NCBI GenBank assembly: GCA_937889595.1
Contig: CALAOR010000090.1
Span: 1-64,000 of the forward strand
Source: an uncultured bacterium
Lineage (GTDB): Bacteria; Oederibacteriota; PGYV01; Palsa-1178
Reading direction: 5' to 3'
Length of the DNA stretch: 64,000 nucleotides
The translations under genes were made by a program, and so were the position numbers. Positions within the stretch are counted from its first letter, which is position 1. Every line of letters begins with the position of its first letter. Under the pieces are notes generated by a model, which worked only from the letters and a program-made list of their open reading frames with translations, did not search any database and had not been told where the DNA came from. Shown here in pieces: positions 9,142 through 18,514 of this stretch.

Positions 9142-10469
9142 TGGATTCAGTAGGGAATATATTCAGGATACCGGAGTTGAGAAAAAGGGTTTTATTCATG
9201 CTCGGAATGCTTTTTGTTTTCAGGGTAGGCACGCACGTGCCCACGCCCGGGATAAACACGCATGTTATGGAAATGCTCATATCCTCCCAGGCGGGCGGAT
9301 TTTTGGGGTTTCTTGACGTATTTTCGGGCGGCGCTTTAAGGCAGTTCACAATATTCTCGCTTGGTATCATGCCGTATATTTCAGCTTCCATCATACTGCA
9401 GCTTCTGACTTCCGTGGTGCCGGCGCTTGAAGCGCTTTCAAAAGAAGGCGATGCCGGAAGAAAAAAAATCACCCAGTATACAAGGTTCCTGACGGTCGCG
9501 ATCTGCATTTTTCAGTCCACTGCTGTTACGTTCTGGCTCAAGACCGTAGTGGTCGGCGGCGCGAAACTCGTGCCCGCATATGGAATGGGATTTGTAATAA
9601 CGACTGTCTTGACCCTGACGGGCGGCACTATATTTTTAATGTGGCTCGGGGAGCAGATGACCGAACACGGCATAGGGAACGGAATGTCCCTGATAATCAT
9701 GGCAGGCATAGTTTCGAACATCCCGGCGCAGATAGGCCGTACCATCGCGCTGATGCAGGCGGGAACCACAAGTCTTTTATCAGCGATCATATTCCTTATA
9801 GTCATGATAGCCCTGACCGCCCTGGCGGTTGTATCACAGCAGTCATTCAGGAAAATACCAGTGCAATACGCACAGAGGATAGTGGGCCGAAAGATTTACC
9901 GCGGCCAGTCAACGAACCTTCCTCTGAAGATCGATTATTCCGGCGTTATTGCTGTAATATTCTCGTCATCAGTCATGATCATACCTTCCATGGTGGCGAA
10001 GCTTATGGAAAGGCCGGGACAGTCAAATACTTTCCAGGCGATACTGACATTCATAAACACTAACTTTTCAGTCGGTCATCCGCTTTATGTCATATGTTAC
10101 GTGGCCCTGATAGTATTTTTCTGCTATTTTTACACTGCTATAACTTTTAATCCCAATGACGTGGCGGAAAATATGAAAAAATACGGGGGTTTTGTCCCGG
10201 GTATCAGGCCGGGGCAGCCTACAGCGGACTACATAAATAACATACTTACGCATATTACACTCGGCGGATCCGCCATGATAGTTGTGATAGCGGTTATACC
10301 CGACATAATGAGCCGGTGGCTTGAAGTCGGTTCGTATTTCGGGGGCACAACACTTTTGATCATGGTTGGCGTCGCGATAGACCTCGTGCAGCAGATGGAA
10401 TCACACCTGCTTATGAGGCATTATGAAGGATTTATGAAGACCGGGCATATAAGAGGCCGCCGCGGATAG
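9138..10469 (+). CDS. secY: Protein translocase subunit SecY
   Basis: A 443-residue inner-membrane channel protein with ten predicted membrane helices. It forms the Sec pore with SecE and SecG and exports the many signal-peptide proteins seen in this window. Key stretches are PELRKRVLFMLGMLFVFRVG, the plug-region GGALRQFTIFSLGIMPYISASI, and the cytosolic loop QYAQRIVGRKIYRGQSTNLP. It overlaps rplO by 4 bases and has the standard spc position. A 75-base gap with GC-rich imperfect palindromes separates it from adk. Confidence 0.98.
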   Translation: MMDSVGNIFRIPELRKRVLFMLGMLFVFRVGTHVPTPGINTHVMEMLISSQAGGFLGFLDVFSGGALRQFTIFSLGIMPYISASIILQLLTSVVPALEALSKEGDAGRKKITQYTRFLTVAICIFQSTAVTFWLKTVVVGGAKLVPAYGMGFVITTVLTLTGGTIFLMWLGEQMTEHGIGNGMSLIIMAGIVSNIPAQIGRTIALMQAGTTSLLSAIIFLIVMIALTALAVVSQQSFRKIPVQYAQRIVGRKIYRGQSTNLPLKIDYSGVIAVIFSSSVMIIPSMVAKLMERPGQSNTFQAILTFINTNFSVGHPLYVICYVALIVFFCYFYTAITFNPNDVAENMKKYGGFVPGIRPGQPTADYINNILTHITLGGSAMIVVIAVIPDIMSRWLEVGSYFGGTTLLIMVGVAIDLVQQMESHLLMRHYEGFMKTGHIRGRRG

Positions 10470-10544
10470 TAATTTAGCCGGCCCAAGGCTCCCGGCTCAA
10501 GCTATGGCGGGGTTAAAGCCTGGAAAAATTTATGGAGGTAGAAT

Positions 10545-11195
10545 ATGATATTCATACTGTTAGGCCCTCCGGGCGCAGGAAAAGGAACTTATTCATCGAA
10601 GTTGATAGATATATATAAGATACCGCAGATATCAACCGGCGATATTTTAAGGGCGAACGTAAAAGAAGGGACCGACCTTGGGCGGCAGGCAAAGGATTAT
10701 ATGGACAAGGGCCTGCTGGTTCCGGATGAATTGATAGTGGCCCTTATTGAAGACAGGATCCAGGAGAAAGACTGCAAACCCGGATTCCTGCTTGACGGAT
10801 TTCCGAGGACAGTTGAACAGGCGGATGCGCTGGAATTCATATTTAAGAAGAACAAACTGACGCTGGACAAAGTTGTCAATATAATAGTTGAAAAGGACGT
10901 ATTGTTTAAGCGGCTCATCGGCAGGAGAATGTGCAAAAACTGCGGTGGAAATTACAATGTAAATACGCTTCCGCCAAAGGTCGAGGGAAAGTGCGATAAA
11001 TGCGGGGGCGAGCTGTACCAGAGGACGGATGACCAGCCTGCTACCATAGAAAACAGGCTCAGCGTATATGATAAGCAGACTTCGCCGCTGATCGCGTATT
11101 ACAGGAAGAAAAATATGCTCGCGGACATACAGGCTTCAAGCGGTTCTATAGACGATATTGTCAAGAACATTTCAGAGGCCGTGGGAAAGAAGTAA
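10545..11195 (+). CDS. adk: Adenylate kinase, zinc-lid type
   Basis: A 216-residue cytosolic enzyme interconverting ATP, AMP and ADP. It has the P-loop GPPGAGKGTYS at residues 7-17, the AMP site STGDILR, and the LDGFPRT motif. The lid carries four cysteines (C130, C133, C150, C153), the zinc-binding long form typical of Gram-positives and many thermophiles. TATGGAGGTAG precedes the ATG. The position between secY and map is common across bacteria. Confidence 0.98.
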   Translation: MIFILLGPPGAGKGTYSSKLIDIYKIPQISTGDILRANVKEGTDLGRQAKDYMDKGLLVPDELIVALIEDRIQEKDCKPGFLLDGFPRTVEQADALEFIFKKNKLTLDKVVNIIVEKDVLFKRLIGRRMCKNCGGNYNVNTLPPKVEGKCDKCGGELYQRTDDQPATIENRLSVYDKQTSPLIAYYRKKNMLADIQASSGSIDDIVKNISEAVGKK

Positions 11196-11201
11196 TTTTT
11201 T

Positions 11202-11951
11202 ATGGTTGAATTAAAAAGCAAGGCTGAAATACAAAAAATAGCGGAGAGCGGCAGGATGGTCGCCGCAGTTCTTAACAAGCTAAAGAGCATGGTAAAACCG
11301 GGATTAATAACCCAGGATCTTGATGATACGGCAAGAAAGATGACCAGGGATTTCGGCGCAAGGCCGGCGTTCCTGGGTTATCGCGGCTACACAGCCGCCG
11401 TATGCGTTTCTATCAATGAGGAAGTTGTCCATGGTTTTCCGTCAAAGAAAAGGGTGCTCAAAGAAGGCGACATAGTGTCCCTGGATTTCGGGGTGGAGTA
11501 CGGTGGTTACTACGCAGACGCCGCGCTTACTGCCGGGGTGGGCCAGATATCGATAAAAGCCAAAAAATTGATGGATGTCACCGAGCAGTCTCTTTATAAA
11601 GGCATAGAAAAGGCCGCTGTAGGGTACAGGCTGCACGACATATCCTCCGCGGTACAGAAACATGCCGAGTCAAACGGTTTTTCCGTGGTCAGGGATTTTG
11701 TGGGGCACGGGGTAGGAAGGAAATTGCACGAGGAGCCTTTGGTGCCGAATTACGGCCGTGAAGGCACTGGGATCTTCCTTGAAGCGGGCACAGTGATCGC
11801 CATCGAGCCCATGGTAAATGAAAAGGGTTTTGATGTGGTGGTGCTCGCGGACGAATGGACAGTGGTTACAAAGGATAAAGGATTATCGGCGCATTTTGAG
11901 CATACAGTGGCAATAACAGAAGCAGGACCGGTTATATTGACGAAAGAGTAA
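11202..11951 (+). CDS. map: Methionine aminopeptidase type I
   Basis: A 249-residue cytosolic metalloprotease removing initiator methionine from new proteins. The metal ligands fall in SLDFGVEYGGYYADAALT (two Asp), the GHGVGRKLHEEP histidine motif, the AIEPMVNE glutamate and the HFEHTVAI region. The start at 11202 lies 6 bases after the adk stop, and the ribosome-binding site is weak, suggesting coupling with adk. Confidence 0.97.
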   Translation: MVELKSKAEIQKIAESGRMVAAVLNKLKSMVKPGLITQDLDDTARKMTRDFGARPAFLGYRGYTAAVCVSINEEVVHGFPSKKRVLKEGDIVSLDFGVEYGGYYADAALTAGVGQISIKAKKLMDVTEQSLYKGIEKAAVGYRLHDISSAVQKHAESNGFSVVRDFVGHGVGRKLHEEPLVPNYGREGTGIFLEAGTVIAIEPMVNEKGFDVVVLADEWTVVTKDKGLSAHFEHTVAITEAGPVILTKE

Positions 11952-11980
11952 AAAGAAATTCAATAACGAAAGAGGATTAA

Positions 11981-12220
11981 ATGTCAAAAGAAGATATGAT
12001 TGAGGCGGAAGGCTCCATAGTTGAGCCGCTGCCAAACGCGACGTTCAGAGTGGAGCTGGAAAACGGGCATAAAGTACTTGCGCATGTTTCAGGCAAGATG
12101 AGGATGAACTTCATCAAATTATTGCCGGGGGACAAAATAACGGTGCAGTTATCCCCGTATGATCTGACCAAAGGCAGGATAATATACAGGCACGGAAAAC
12201 AAAGAGGTGAACAGAAATGA
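11981..12220 (+). CDS. infA: Translation initiation factor IF-1
   Basis: A 79-residue OB-fold protein blocking the ribosomal A site during initiation. It has the usual core [23 protein letters not shown] and [20 protein letters not shown]. It is about seven residues longer than the 72-residue E. coli form at the C-terminus. Its TGA overlaps the rpmJ ATG by 4 bases. Confidence 0.96.
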   Translation: MSKEDMIEAEGSIVEPLPNATFRVELENGHKVLAHVSGKMRMNFIKLLPGDKITVQLSPYDLTKGRIIYRHGKQRGEQK

Positions 12221-12330
12221 AGGTAAGAGTATCGGTCAAAAAGATATGCGACAAATGCAAAGTTATAAAGAGAAAAGGTGTTGTCAGAGTAATCTGTGAA
12301 AACCCTAAGCACAAACAGAGACAGGGATAA
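12217..12330 (+). CDS. rpmJ: 50S ribosomal protein L36, zinc-binding type
   Basis: A 37-residue protein, the smallest of the ribosome, found by reading the gap between infA and rpsM. It begins [20 protein letters not shown] and has zinc ligands C11, C14, C27 and H32. Its ATG overlaps the infA stop (ATGA). Length is exactly typical. Confidence 0.95.
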   Translation: MKVRVSVKKICDKCKVIKRKGVVRVICENPKHKQRQG

Positions 12331-12341
12331 GGAGGCATAAA

Positions 12342-12755
12342 TTGGCACGTATTTCAGGAACTGACTTACCAAAGAACAAAAGGATAGAGGTGGCGCTCAC
12401 CTATGTTTACGGCATCGGAACATCGCTGGCGAAGTTGATCCTAAAGGATGCCGGAGTAAACCCCGACACCAGGGTATTTAACCTGACTGAGCAGGAAGTT
12501 TACAAGATACAGGATACCATCCTCACAAAGCAGGTTAAAGTGGAAGGAGACCTGCGCAAAGAGGTATCACAAAATATCAAAAGGCTTATGGATATAGGAA
12601 GTTACAGGGGACTACGGCACAGAAAAGGACTCCCTGTGCGCGGCCAGAGGACACGTTCAAACGCGAGGACAAGAAAAGGTCCGAAAAAGACAGTAGGTGC
12701 AGGCAAGAAGACAGCGGCACCGGCAGCAGCGCCGGCAGCGGCAAAAAAAGCTTAA
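12342..12755 (+). CDS. rpsM: 30S ribosomal protein S13 with Ala/Lys tail
   Basis: A 137-residue head protein that contacts P-site tRNA, versus 118 in E. coli. The core [20 protein letters not shown] and [22 protein letters not shown] is clear. The extra C-terminal stretch is almost only Ala, Pro and Lys ([17 protein letters not shown]), a low-complexity basic tail. The start is TTG at 12342 with AAGGAGG 6-7 bases upstream. Confidence 0.97.
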   Translation: MARISGTDLPKNKRIEVALTYVYGIGTSLAKLILKDAGVNPDTRVFNLTEQEVYKIQDTILTKQVKVEGDLRKEVSQNIKRLMDIGSYRGLRHRKGLPVRGQRTRSNARTRKGPKKTVGAGKKTAAPAAAPAAAKKA

Positions 12756-12773
12756 TTTCAAGGAGGAAGTAAC

Positions 12774-13148
12774 TTGTCTACAAAGAAAAAAGGAAAAGTA
12801 GTACCGGAACTTGCGGTTGCGAGGATAAACTCGACATTTAACAATACCATAATCACTATCGCGACGAAAGAAGGCGATACGATATCATGGGCGTCCGGCG
12901 GAATGGTCGGCATGAAAGGCTCAAGGAAATCAACTCCTTTTGCGGCCCAGCTTGCGGCTGAAAAATGCGGCAAACTGGCTCTTGATATGGGCGTGAGAAA
13001 AGTTGAAGTTTATGTAAAGGGCCCAGGCGAAGGAAGGGAACCGGCCATCAGGTCATTGCAGGCCGTGGGACTGGAAATACTGTCGATCAAGGACGTAACA
13101 CCCATCCCCCACAACGGATGCAGGCCGCCGAAGAAACGGCGCGTTTAA
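12774..13148 (+). CDS. rpsK: 30S ribosomal protein S11
   Basis: A 124-residue platform protein. Signatures are [20 protein letters not shown], the [22 protein letters not shown] block and [19 protein letters not shown] at the C-terminus. The start is TTG with AAGGAGGAAG upstream. An unusual 86-base AT-rich gap separates it from rpsD. Confidence 0.97.
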   Translation: MSTKKKGKVVPELAVARINSTFNNTIITIATKEGDTISWASGGMVGMKGSRKSTPFAAQLAAEKCGKLALDMGVRKVEVYVKGPGEGREPAIRSLQAVGLEILSIKDVTPIPHNGCRPPKKRRV

Positions 13149-13166
13149 GAATAATTACTGATTTCT

Positions 13167-13189
13167 AATTACTAATGACTAATTAAGGC
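13167..13189 (+). repeat. AT-rich dispersed repeat in the S11-S4 gap
   Basis: The 23-base string beginning AATTACTAATGACTAATTAA recurs at 22444-22466 with a single A-to-G change. The rpsK-rpsD spacer is otherwise AT-rich and is longer than other gaps in this block. It looks like a small insertion or dispersed repeat rather than a regulatory leader, although a role in S4 autoregulation cannot be excluded. Confidence 0.5.
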
Positions 13190-13234
13190 GGAAATAAAAA
13201 TACAAATTAAAAGAAATAATCAGGAGGTTGTGAA

Positions 13235-13870
13235 TTGGCTAGATATAGAGCGGCATTATGCAGGCAGTGCAGGAGAGAAGGCATAAAGCTTTACTTAAAA
13301 GGCGACAGGTGCATCACGCAAAAGTGCGCTTTTGAAAGAAGGCCTTATATCCCGGGCATGCACCATGACACGGCCAGGAGCAGAAAACTGTCCGAGTACG
13401 GAAAGCAGCTGAGGGAAAAACAAAAAGTAAAAAGAATTTACGGGGTCTTTGAAAGACAGTTCAGGAAGTATTTTGAAATAGCCAACCAGAGGCAGGGCGA
13501 GACCGGAGAAAACCTCCTTAAGATCCTTGAGAGAAGGCTTGATAACACGGTTCACAAGTGCGGATTTGCCGTATCGCGCAGGGAAGGCCGCCAGATCGTG
13601 CTTCACGGCATGATTAAGATCAACGGCAAAAGGGTAAACATACCTTCTTATGAAGTCAAACCGGGCGAGAAAATAACCGTTACGGAAAAAGGACTTGGTA
13701 TGAATTCGGTGAAAAAAGCCCTTCTGGAAGCCTCAAAGAAAAGAACGGTGCCTACATGGATCGAAATGAGCTTTGAAAAAAATGAAGCGGCCATCAAAAA
13801 TGAGCCGGTCAGGTCCGACATAGGGCTGCCGGTACAGGAACAGTTGATAGTCGAGTTATATTCAAAATAA
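13235..13870 (+). CDS. rpsD: 30S ribosomal protein S4, zinc-binding type
   Basis: A 211-residue primary 16S-binding protein. Four N-terminal cysteines (C9, C12, C26, C31) form the zinc site of the C+ form. The central S4 RNA-binding domain reads RLDNTVHKCGFAVSRREGRQIVLHG. The start is TTG with CAGGAGG about 8 bases upstream. In E. coli S4 represses the alpha operon. Length is near the usual 206. Confidence 0.97.
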   Translation: MARYRAALCRQCRREGIKLYLKGDRCITQKCAFERRPYIPGMHHDTARSRKLSEYGKQLREKQKVKRIYGVFERQFRKYFEIANQRQGETGENLLKILERRLDNTVHKCGFAVSRREGRQIVLHGMIKINGKRVNIPSYEVKPGEKITVTEKGLGMNSVKKALLEASKKRTVPTWIEMSFEKNEAAIKNEPVRSDIGLPVQEQLIVELYSK

Positions 13871-13891
13871 CAGGAAAGGGGTCACAAACGA

Positions 13892-14887
13892 ATGAAATGG
13901 AAAAACCTGCAGAAGCCTAAAAAACTTGAAAAAGAGGAATTGTCGGATACGTTTGGAAGGTTTGTTTCAGAGCCATTTGAGCGCGGTTACGCCATAGCCA
14001 TAGGAAATGCGATCAGGAGGATACTTCTTTCATCCATACCGGGAGCGGCGATCACATCGGTCAGGATCGAGGGTGTACAGCATGAGTTCGCGACTTTAAA
14101 CGGCGTGATGGAAGACGTTTCTGAAATAATCCTGAACTTAAAGCAGTTAAACCTGGTGCTTGAAGGCGACGCCCCGAAAAAGATATTCCTGGAAGTTTCC
14201 GGGGAAAAGGAAGTAACGGCGGCTGACATTAAAAAAGACGCGGACATAAAGATATTAAACCCGGACCTTCACATAGCGACCCTGACAAACAGGGAAGCCA
14301 AGATTTCCATGGAAATGGAAGTTGACGTTGGGCGCGGTTACGTGACGGCGGATAAGAATAAAAGGGCGGACATGTCAATCGGCACGCTGCCCACGGATTC
14401 CATATTTACGCCGGTCACCAACGTGAAGCTTGAAGTTGAAAATACCAGGGTCGGACAGATAACCGACTATGACAAGCTTATACTTGAGATAACAACTGAC
14501 GGAAGGATAAGCCCTGAAATAGCGCTTACCCAGTCAGCGCTTATTTTAAGGGAATACCTGAACATATTTATCAGCCAGGAAGGCGCGATAGACGATATCA
14601 AGGAAGAGAAGATCGACGAGGAGAAAGAGAAGCTCAAAAACATGCTTTCAAAGAGCGTGGAAGAGCTGGAACTGTCCGTGCGTTCATCTAACTGCCTGAA
14701 GAACGCGAACATCAAAACAATAGTCGACCTTGTCACCAAATCGGAAGTTGACATGCTCAAATACAGGAACTTTGGAAGAAAGTCGCTCAATGAGATCAAA
14801 GAAGTCCTGTCGGAAATGGGAATGGGACTGGGCATGAAGATCGATAAAGAAGTTATAAAAGACATCAAGAAAATCGCGAAAAAGTAA
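13892..14887 (+). CDS. rpoA: DNA-directed RNA polymerase subunit alpha
   Basis: A 331-residue subunit that nucleates polymerase assembly. The N-terminal dimerisation domain carries PFERGYAIAIGNAIRRILLSS; the C-terminal domain (from about residue 255) carries the helix-hairpin-helix elements SSNCLKNANIKTIVDLV and RNFGRKSLNEIKEVLSEMG that bind UP elements. A charged linker (KEEKIDEEKEKLKN) joins them. AAAGGGG precedes the ATG. Order rpsD-rpoA-rplQ is canonical. Confidence 0.98.
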   Translation: MKWKNLQKPKKLEKEELSDTFGRFVSEPFERGYAIAIGNAIRRILLSSIPGAAITSVRIEGVQHEFATLNGVMEDVSEIILNLKQLNLVLEGDAPKKIFLEVSGEKEVTAADIKKDADIKILNPDLHIATLTNREAKISMEMEVDVGRGYVTADKNKRADMSIGTLPTDSIFTPVTNVKLEVENTRVGQITDYDKLILEITTDGRISPEIALTQSALILREYLNIFISQEGAIDDIKEEKIDEEKEKLKNMLSKSVEELELSVRSSNCLKNANIKTIVDLVTKSEVDMLKYRNFGRKSLNEIKEVLSEMGMGLGMKIDKEVIKDIKKIAKK

Positions 14888-14928
14888 TAAGTAAATCCGG
14901 CAATCATTAAAAAATAAGGAGTCTTGAA

Positions 14929-15474
14929 ATGAGACACGGCAGGAAAGCTCAAAAATTCAGAAGGGAAAAAGGCCCGAGAAAGGCACTGTTCGTAACCCTT
15001 GCCACGCAGCTTTTGGAGCACGGCAGGATCAGGACAGGCCTTGAGAAGGCAAAATATCTGAGGGGAGTCGTGGAGCCCCTTATAACAAGGGCAAAATCAG
15101 GCACGATGAATGACAGGCGGGAAGTGGCAAGAATAATACACAATCCAGTAACATTAAAGAAGCTTTTTTCCGAAATAGCGCCGTTGTATAAGGACCGTAA
15201 AGGCGGATATACAAGGGTACTGCACATGGATGCAAGGCCCGGTGATAACGCTGAAATGGCTTTAATAGAGCTGATAGGCTCCGAGGCCCTGTACAAAAAA
15301 GAAGATCCTAAAGACGCAAAGGCAAAGAAAGAAAAAGAACCAAAGGCGCCGAAAAAAGAAAAGGTTGAAGTAAAAAAAGAAGAGAAAAAAGAAAAAAAGG
15401 AAGACAAAAAAGAAGTTAAAAAAGAAGAGAAGAAAGAAGTAAAAAAAGAGGCTGAAAAAAAGCATAAGAAATAG
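14929..15474 (+). CDS. rplQ: 50S ribosomal protein L17 with long Lys/Glu tail
   Basis: A 181-residue protein whose first 120 residues match L17 (MRHGRKAQKFRREKGPRKAL; ITRAKSGTMNDRREVARII). The last 60 or so residues are almost entirely Lys and Glu, likely a charged helix or disordered tail on the ribosome surface near the tunnel exit. E. coli L17 has 127 residues. AAGGAGTC precedes the ATG. No terminator follows, and fba starts 28 bases later. Confidence 0.96.
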   Translation: MRHGRKAQKFRREKGPRKALFVTLATQLLEHGRIRTGLEKAKYLRGVVEPLITRAKSGTMNDRREVARIIHNPVTLKKLFSEIAPLYKDRKGGYTRVLHMDARPGDNAEMALIELIGSEALYKKEDPKDAKAKKEKEPKAPKKEKVEVKKEEKKEKKEDKKEVKKEEKKEVKKEAEKKHKK

Positions 15475-15490
15475 GCTGAAAAATCTTTAA

Positions 15491-16435
<945 letters not shown>

Positions 16436-16456
16436 AGCAGCGGGTAATATATCAAA

Positions 16457-16490
16457 AAGGCGCGGATAATCTCCGCGCCTTTTTTGTTTA
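16457..16490 (+). terminator. Intrinsic terminator of the ribosomal-fba block
   Basis: A stem AAGGCGCGGA paired with TCCGCGCCTT, loop TAATC, is followed by a T-run. It lies 21 bases after the fba stop and is the first good intrinsic terminator of the 16 kb block. Confidence 0.9.
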
Positions 16491-16530
16491 TGTTGCATGT
16501 TATATGTTGTTGGTCTTTTTCCATTGTTTT

Positions 16531-16698
16531 GTAGTCGCACCCTCTGCGTCTCCTCGGGGTGCGTTCGGGGGCAGTTAATTGAACCGGTCTAAAGTTTTAT
16601 TGGCAAAGTAAAGAATATAGTAGCGTGAACTGTCGGGTTCTTGCGCCCATCAATTCCGCATCTAGGCGTACCCCGGTAGAACGCAGGGGTGCGACTAC
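16531..16698. repeat. REPIN-like inverted pair, GTAGTCGCACC type
   Basis: The segment opens with GTAGTCGCACCC and ends with the inverted GGGGTGCGACTAC. Each end can also fold on itself: CGCACCC pairs with GGGGTGCG at the left, and a matching palindrome stands at the right. A GTAG foot beside an imperfect palindrome in inverted pairs is the architecture of REPINs. It fills most of the 316-base gap between fba and the first toxin gene; nothing else is visible there. Confidence 0.6.
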
Positions 16699-16751
16699 AA
16701 ATTCGTAATGTAATAATTTACAACGTTCAGTTATCAATTAAAGAGGCAAAC

Positions 16752-17087
16752 ATGGGCACAACAAAGTTTTATCACATCGCTTACTACAGGTCAGGTAAAA
16801 ACAGCCCTATTACAGACTACATCGACTCAAAAAACGATGCTGAAAAGGCGAAAATCGCATTTTATATCGATTTGCTTGAGGAAAAAGGGTTAAAGCTAAA
16901 AAGGCCGTATTGCGCCTATATGAGGGATAAAATATGGGAATTAAGGCCTGAAGCCGGAATGGAAAAGAGCAGGTTGTTTTACTTTTTTAAAGGGAAACTC
17001 ATAGTTTTTGTACACGCTGTTGATAAAAAAGATTTCAAACAAAAAGACATATCCCTTGCTGTTAACAGGATGATGGAACTGATATGA
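16752..17087 (+). CDS. HigB/RelE-superfamily toxin (Gp49-like)
   Basis: A 111-residue basic protein resembling the phage Gp49-like (DUF891) branch of RelE/HigB mRNA interferases, which cleave mRNA on the ribosome. The pattern is DYIDSKNDAEKAKIAFYIDLLEEKG, then KIWELRPEAGMEKSRLFYFFKGKLIVFVHAVDKK. The ATG at 16752 follows AAAGAGGCAAAC. Only 21 bases separate it from an XRE-type gene, so toxin first and antitoxin second, as in HigBA systems. Cleavage activity is inferred from family. Confidence 0.8.
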   Translation: MGTTKFYHIAYYRSGKNSPITDYIDSKNDAEKAKIAFYIDLLEEKGLKLKRPYCAYMRDKIWELRPEAGMEKSRLFYFFKGKLIVFVHAVDKKDFKQKDISLAVNRMMELI

Positions 17088-17108
17088 TACTTTTGACGGA
17101 GGATGACA

Positions 17109-17414
17109 ATGATGAAAAATAAAACCAAAGCGTGTATAGATACGGAACTGCACAAAAAGCACAGGTGCAAATGCGAGAAAAGCCCGGAGTTCAGGAAAGC
17201 ATACGCCGCTGAAAAGCTCATGTATTCCATAGCCGGATCCCTGTGCCGGATGCGCCTTAAACAGAATTTAACCCCCCAAAAACTCGCGCAGCTGTCCGGC
17301 TTAACACATCGGGAAATTTCCATGCTGGAAAAAGGCGACCCAAACGCCACGATCAAAACCCTGCTAAAGGCGGCTGAAGGCATGGGTAAAAAATTGGTTA
17401 TAAAAATACGCTAA
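17109..17414 (+). CDS. HigA-like XRE-family antitoxin
   Basis: About 101 residues with a C-terminal helix-turn-helix (LCRMRLKQNLTPQKLAQLSG, then LTHREISMLEKGDPNATIKTL), the lambda-repressor-like fold that binds DNA and the partner toxin. The N-terminal 35 residues are basic with H, K and C (HKKHRCKCEKSPEF). GGAGG at 17098-17102 touches the ATG at 17103, so the ATG at 17109 or 17112 is the more likely start. Confidence 0.78.
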   Translation: MMKNKTKACIDTELHKKHRCKCEKSPEFRKAYAAEKLMYSIAGSLCRMRLKQNLTPQKLAQLSGLTHREISMLEKGDPNATIKTLLKAAEGMGKKLVIKIR

Positions 17415-17436
17415 ATCGTTCTTGTTGTCGTATCCA

Positions 17437-17466
17437 GTAGAGCGGCTGCTTGCTGCCGCTCACAGT
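17437..17466. repeat. GTAG-footed palindromic repeat, copy 1
   Basis: This 30-base sequence is identical to 22538-22567. It has a GTAG foot, the palindrome AGCGGC-N8-GCCGCT, and a CACAGT tail. Here it stands alone between two toxin-antitoxin operons, just upstream of the second operon's promoter. Confidence 0.7.
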
Positions 17467-17470
17467 CGGC

Positions 17471-17520
17471 TTGACAAACCGGCTTTAGATTTGTATAATT
17501 GTATTACATTGTATTACAAA
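17471..17520 (+). promoter_or_regulatory. Sigma-70 promoter and direct repeats before the RHH/RelE pair
   Basis: TTGACA (17471-17476) and TATAAT (17494-17499) are consensus hexamers with a 17-base spacer. Direct repeats related to TTGTATTACA run over and after the -10 region (17492-17518), placed as expected for an autoregulatory operator of a ribbon-helix-helix antitoxin. The operator role is inferred from position. Confidence 0.8.
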
Positions 17521-17540
17521 GCTTTACAGGAGGTTTTGAC

Positions 17541-17759
17541 ATGAGCAAAATGTATAATGTAAGGATACCTGACGAACTGGCCGATAAGGTTGAAGAAATC
17601 GCCGAGGAACTGGACAGGTCAAAATCGTATATAGTTAAAAAGGCTCTCGAAGAGTACGCGAGTGAGTATGCAGATGGTTTGATCGCATTAAAAAGGTCTA
17701 AAGATAAGAATGATAAAATAATTACGTTAAAAGAAATGAGGAAAAAGTTTGGCATATGA
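17541..17759 (+). CDS. Ribbon-helix-helix antitoxin (RelB/ParD-like)
   Basis: A 72-residue protein beginning MSKMYNVRIPDELADKVEEI, a beta strand followed by helices typical of MetJ/Arc-type DNA-binding antitoxins; DRSKSYIVKKALEEY forms the second helix. The ATG at 17541 follows CAGGAGG; an upstream in-frame ATG at 17499 lies in the -10 region and is unlikely. Its end overlaps the next gene by 11 bases. It probably neutralises the RelE-like partner and represses its own promoter. Confidence 0.85.
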   Translation: MSKMYNVRIPDELADKVEEIAEELDRSKSYIVKKALEEYASEYADGLIALKRSKDKNDKIITLKEMRKKFGI

Positions 17760-18000
17760 AGTATTCATCAAGGTTTCTGCAAAAATGGATCTTGAAAAGA
17801 TTGATAAACATATTGCTGGGCGAATCGTAGATAAGTTGATTAAAGATCTTTCTAAAATCCCGCCTGATGGCAAGCCGTTATCCGGGGATTTGTATGGTTA
17901 TTATAGTTATAGAGTCGGTGATTATAGGGTGATATATGAGAAAATACATGAAGGTGTGTTGGTTTTGCGGATAGGACATAGAAGGGAAGTATACAAATAA
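17749..18000 (+). CDS. RelE/ParE-family toxin
   Basis: An 83-residue protein with the RelE pattern AYEVFIKVSAKMDLEKIDK, then KPLSGDLYGYYSYRVGDYRVIYEKIHEGVLVLRIGHRREVYK. The conserved RVGDYRVIY and the terminal histidine/arginine residues are those used in mRNA cleavage by RelE homologues. The start is TTG at 17749 inside the antitoxin gene. Together they form a complete second toxin-antitoxin module within about 1 kb of the first. Confidence 0.87.
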   Translation: MAYEVFIKVSAKMDLEKIDKHIAGRIVDKLIKDLSKIPPDGKPLSGDLYGYYSYRVGDYRVIYEKIHEGVLVLRIGHRREVYK

Positions 18001-18022
18001 ATATAAGTAAAAGGGGGAAGAT

Positions 18023-18436
18023 ATGAAATCACACACAGCGTACATGTGGTTTAATACAAAAAAACATCGCGAATTTATCCGCCTCACCGGTGACGTCGAA
18101 AAGGAACTTGCCAAATCCGGCATCAAGGAAGGCTTCTGTCTCGTCTCAGCCATGCACATAACCGCTGGCGTTTTCATCAATGACAACGAATCCGGCCTTC
18201 ACCAGGACATCGAGGAATGGCTGCAGAAGCTGGCGCCCGAAGGCCCTCCTTACCACCACCATAACACGGGCGAGTCAAACGGCGACTCGCACCTAAAGAA
18301 CCTGCTTATCGGGCACCAGGTGACCGTGCCTGTGACAGCTGGAAAACTTGACCTGGGGCCGTGGCAGGAGATATTTTACGCGGAGTTTGACGGGCAGCGC
18401 AGGAAAAGGCTTGTAATAAAGATAATCGGGGAGTAA
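18023..18436 (+). CDS. YjbQ/UPF0047 family protein
   Basis: A 137-residue protein of the YjbQ (UPF0047) family; some members have been linked to thiamine-phosphate synthase-like activity, but the physiological role is unsettled. Conserved motifs are [18 protein letters not shown], then [19 protein letters not shown] and [18 protein letters not shown]. Histidines in HIT and GDSH line the active pocket in known structures. AAAGGGGGA precedes the ATG. Confidence 0.9.
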   Translation: MKSHTAYMWFNTKKHREFIRLTGDVEKELAKSGIKEGFCLVSAMHITAGVFINDNESGLHQDIEEWLQKLAPEGPPYHHHNTGESNGDSHLKNLLIGHQVTVPVTAGKLDLGPWQEIFYAEFDGQRRKRLVIKIIGE

Positions 18437-18514
18437 TATAAATAAAGAGGTAAAAGTTTCAGATATTAGAGACTGGAGCCGTTTGGCATAAAAGATCAAA
18501 AAGTGGGGGATTAA

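Noticed and set aside
10470-10544. Terminator in the secY-adk gap
   Set aside because: GC-rich partial palindromes are present but there is no T-run, and adk and map continue in the standard order.
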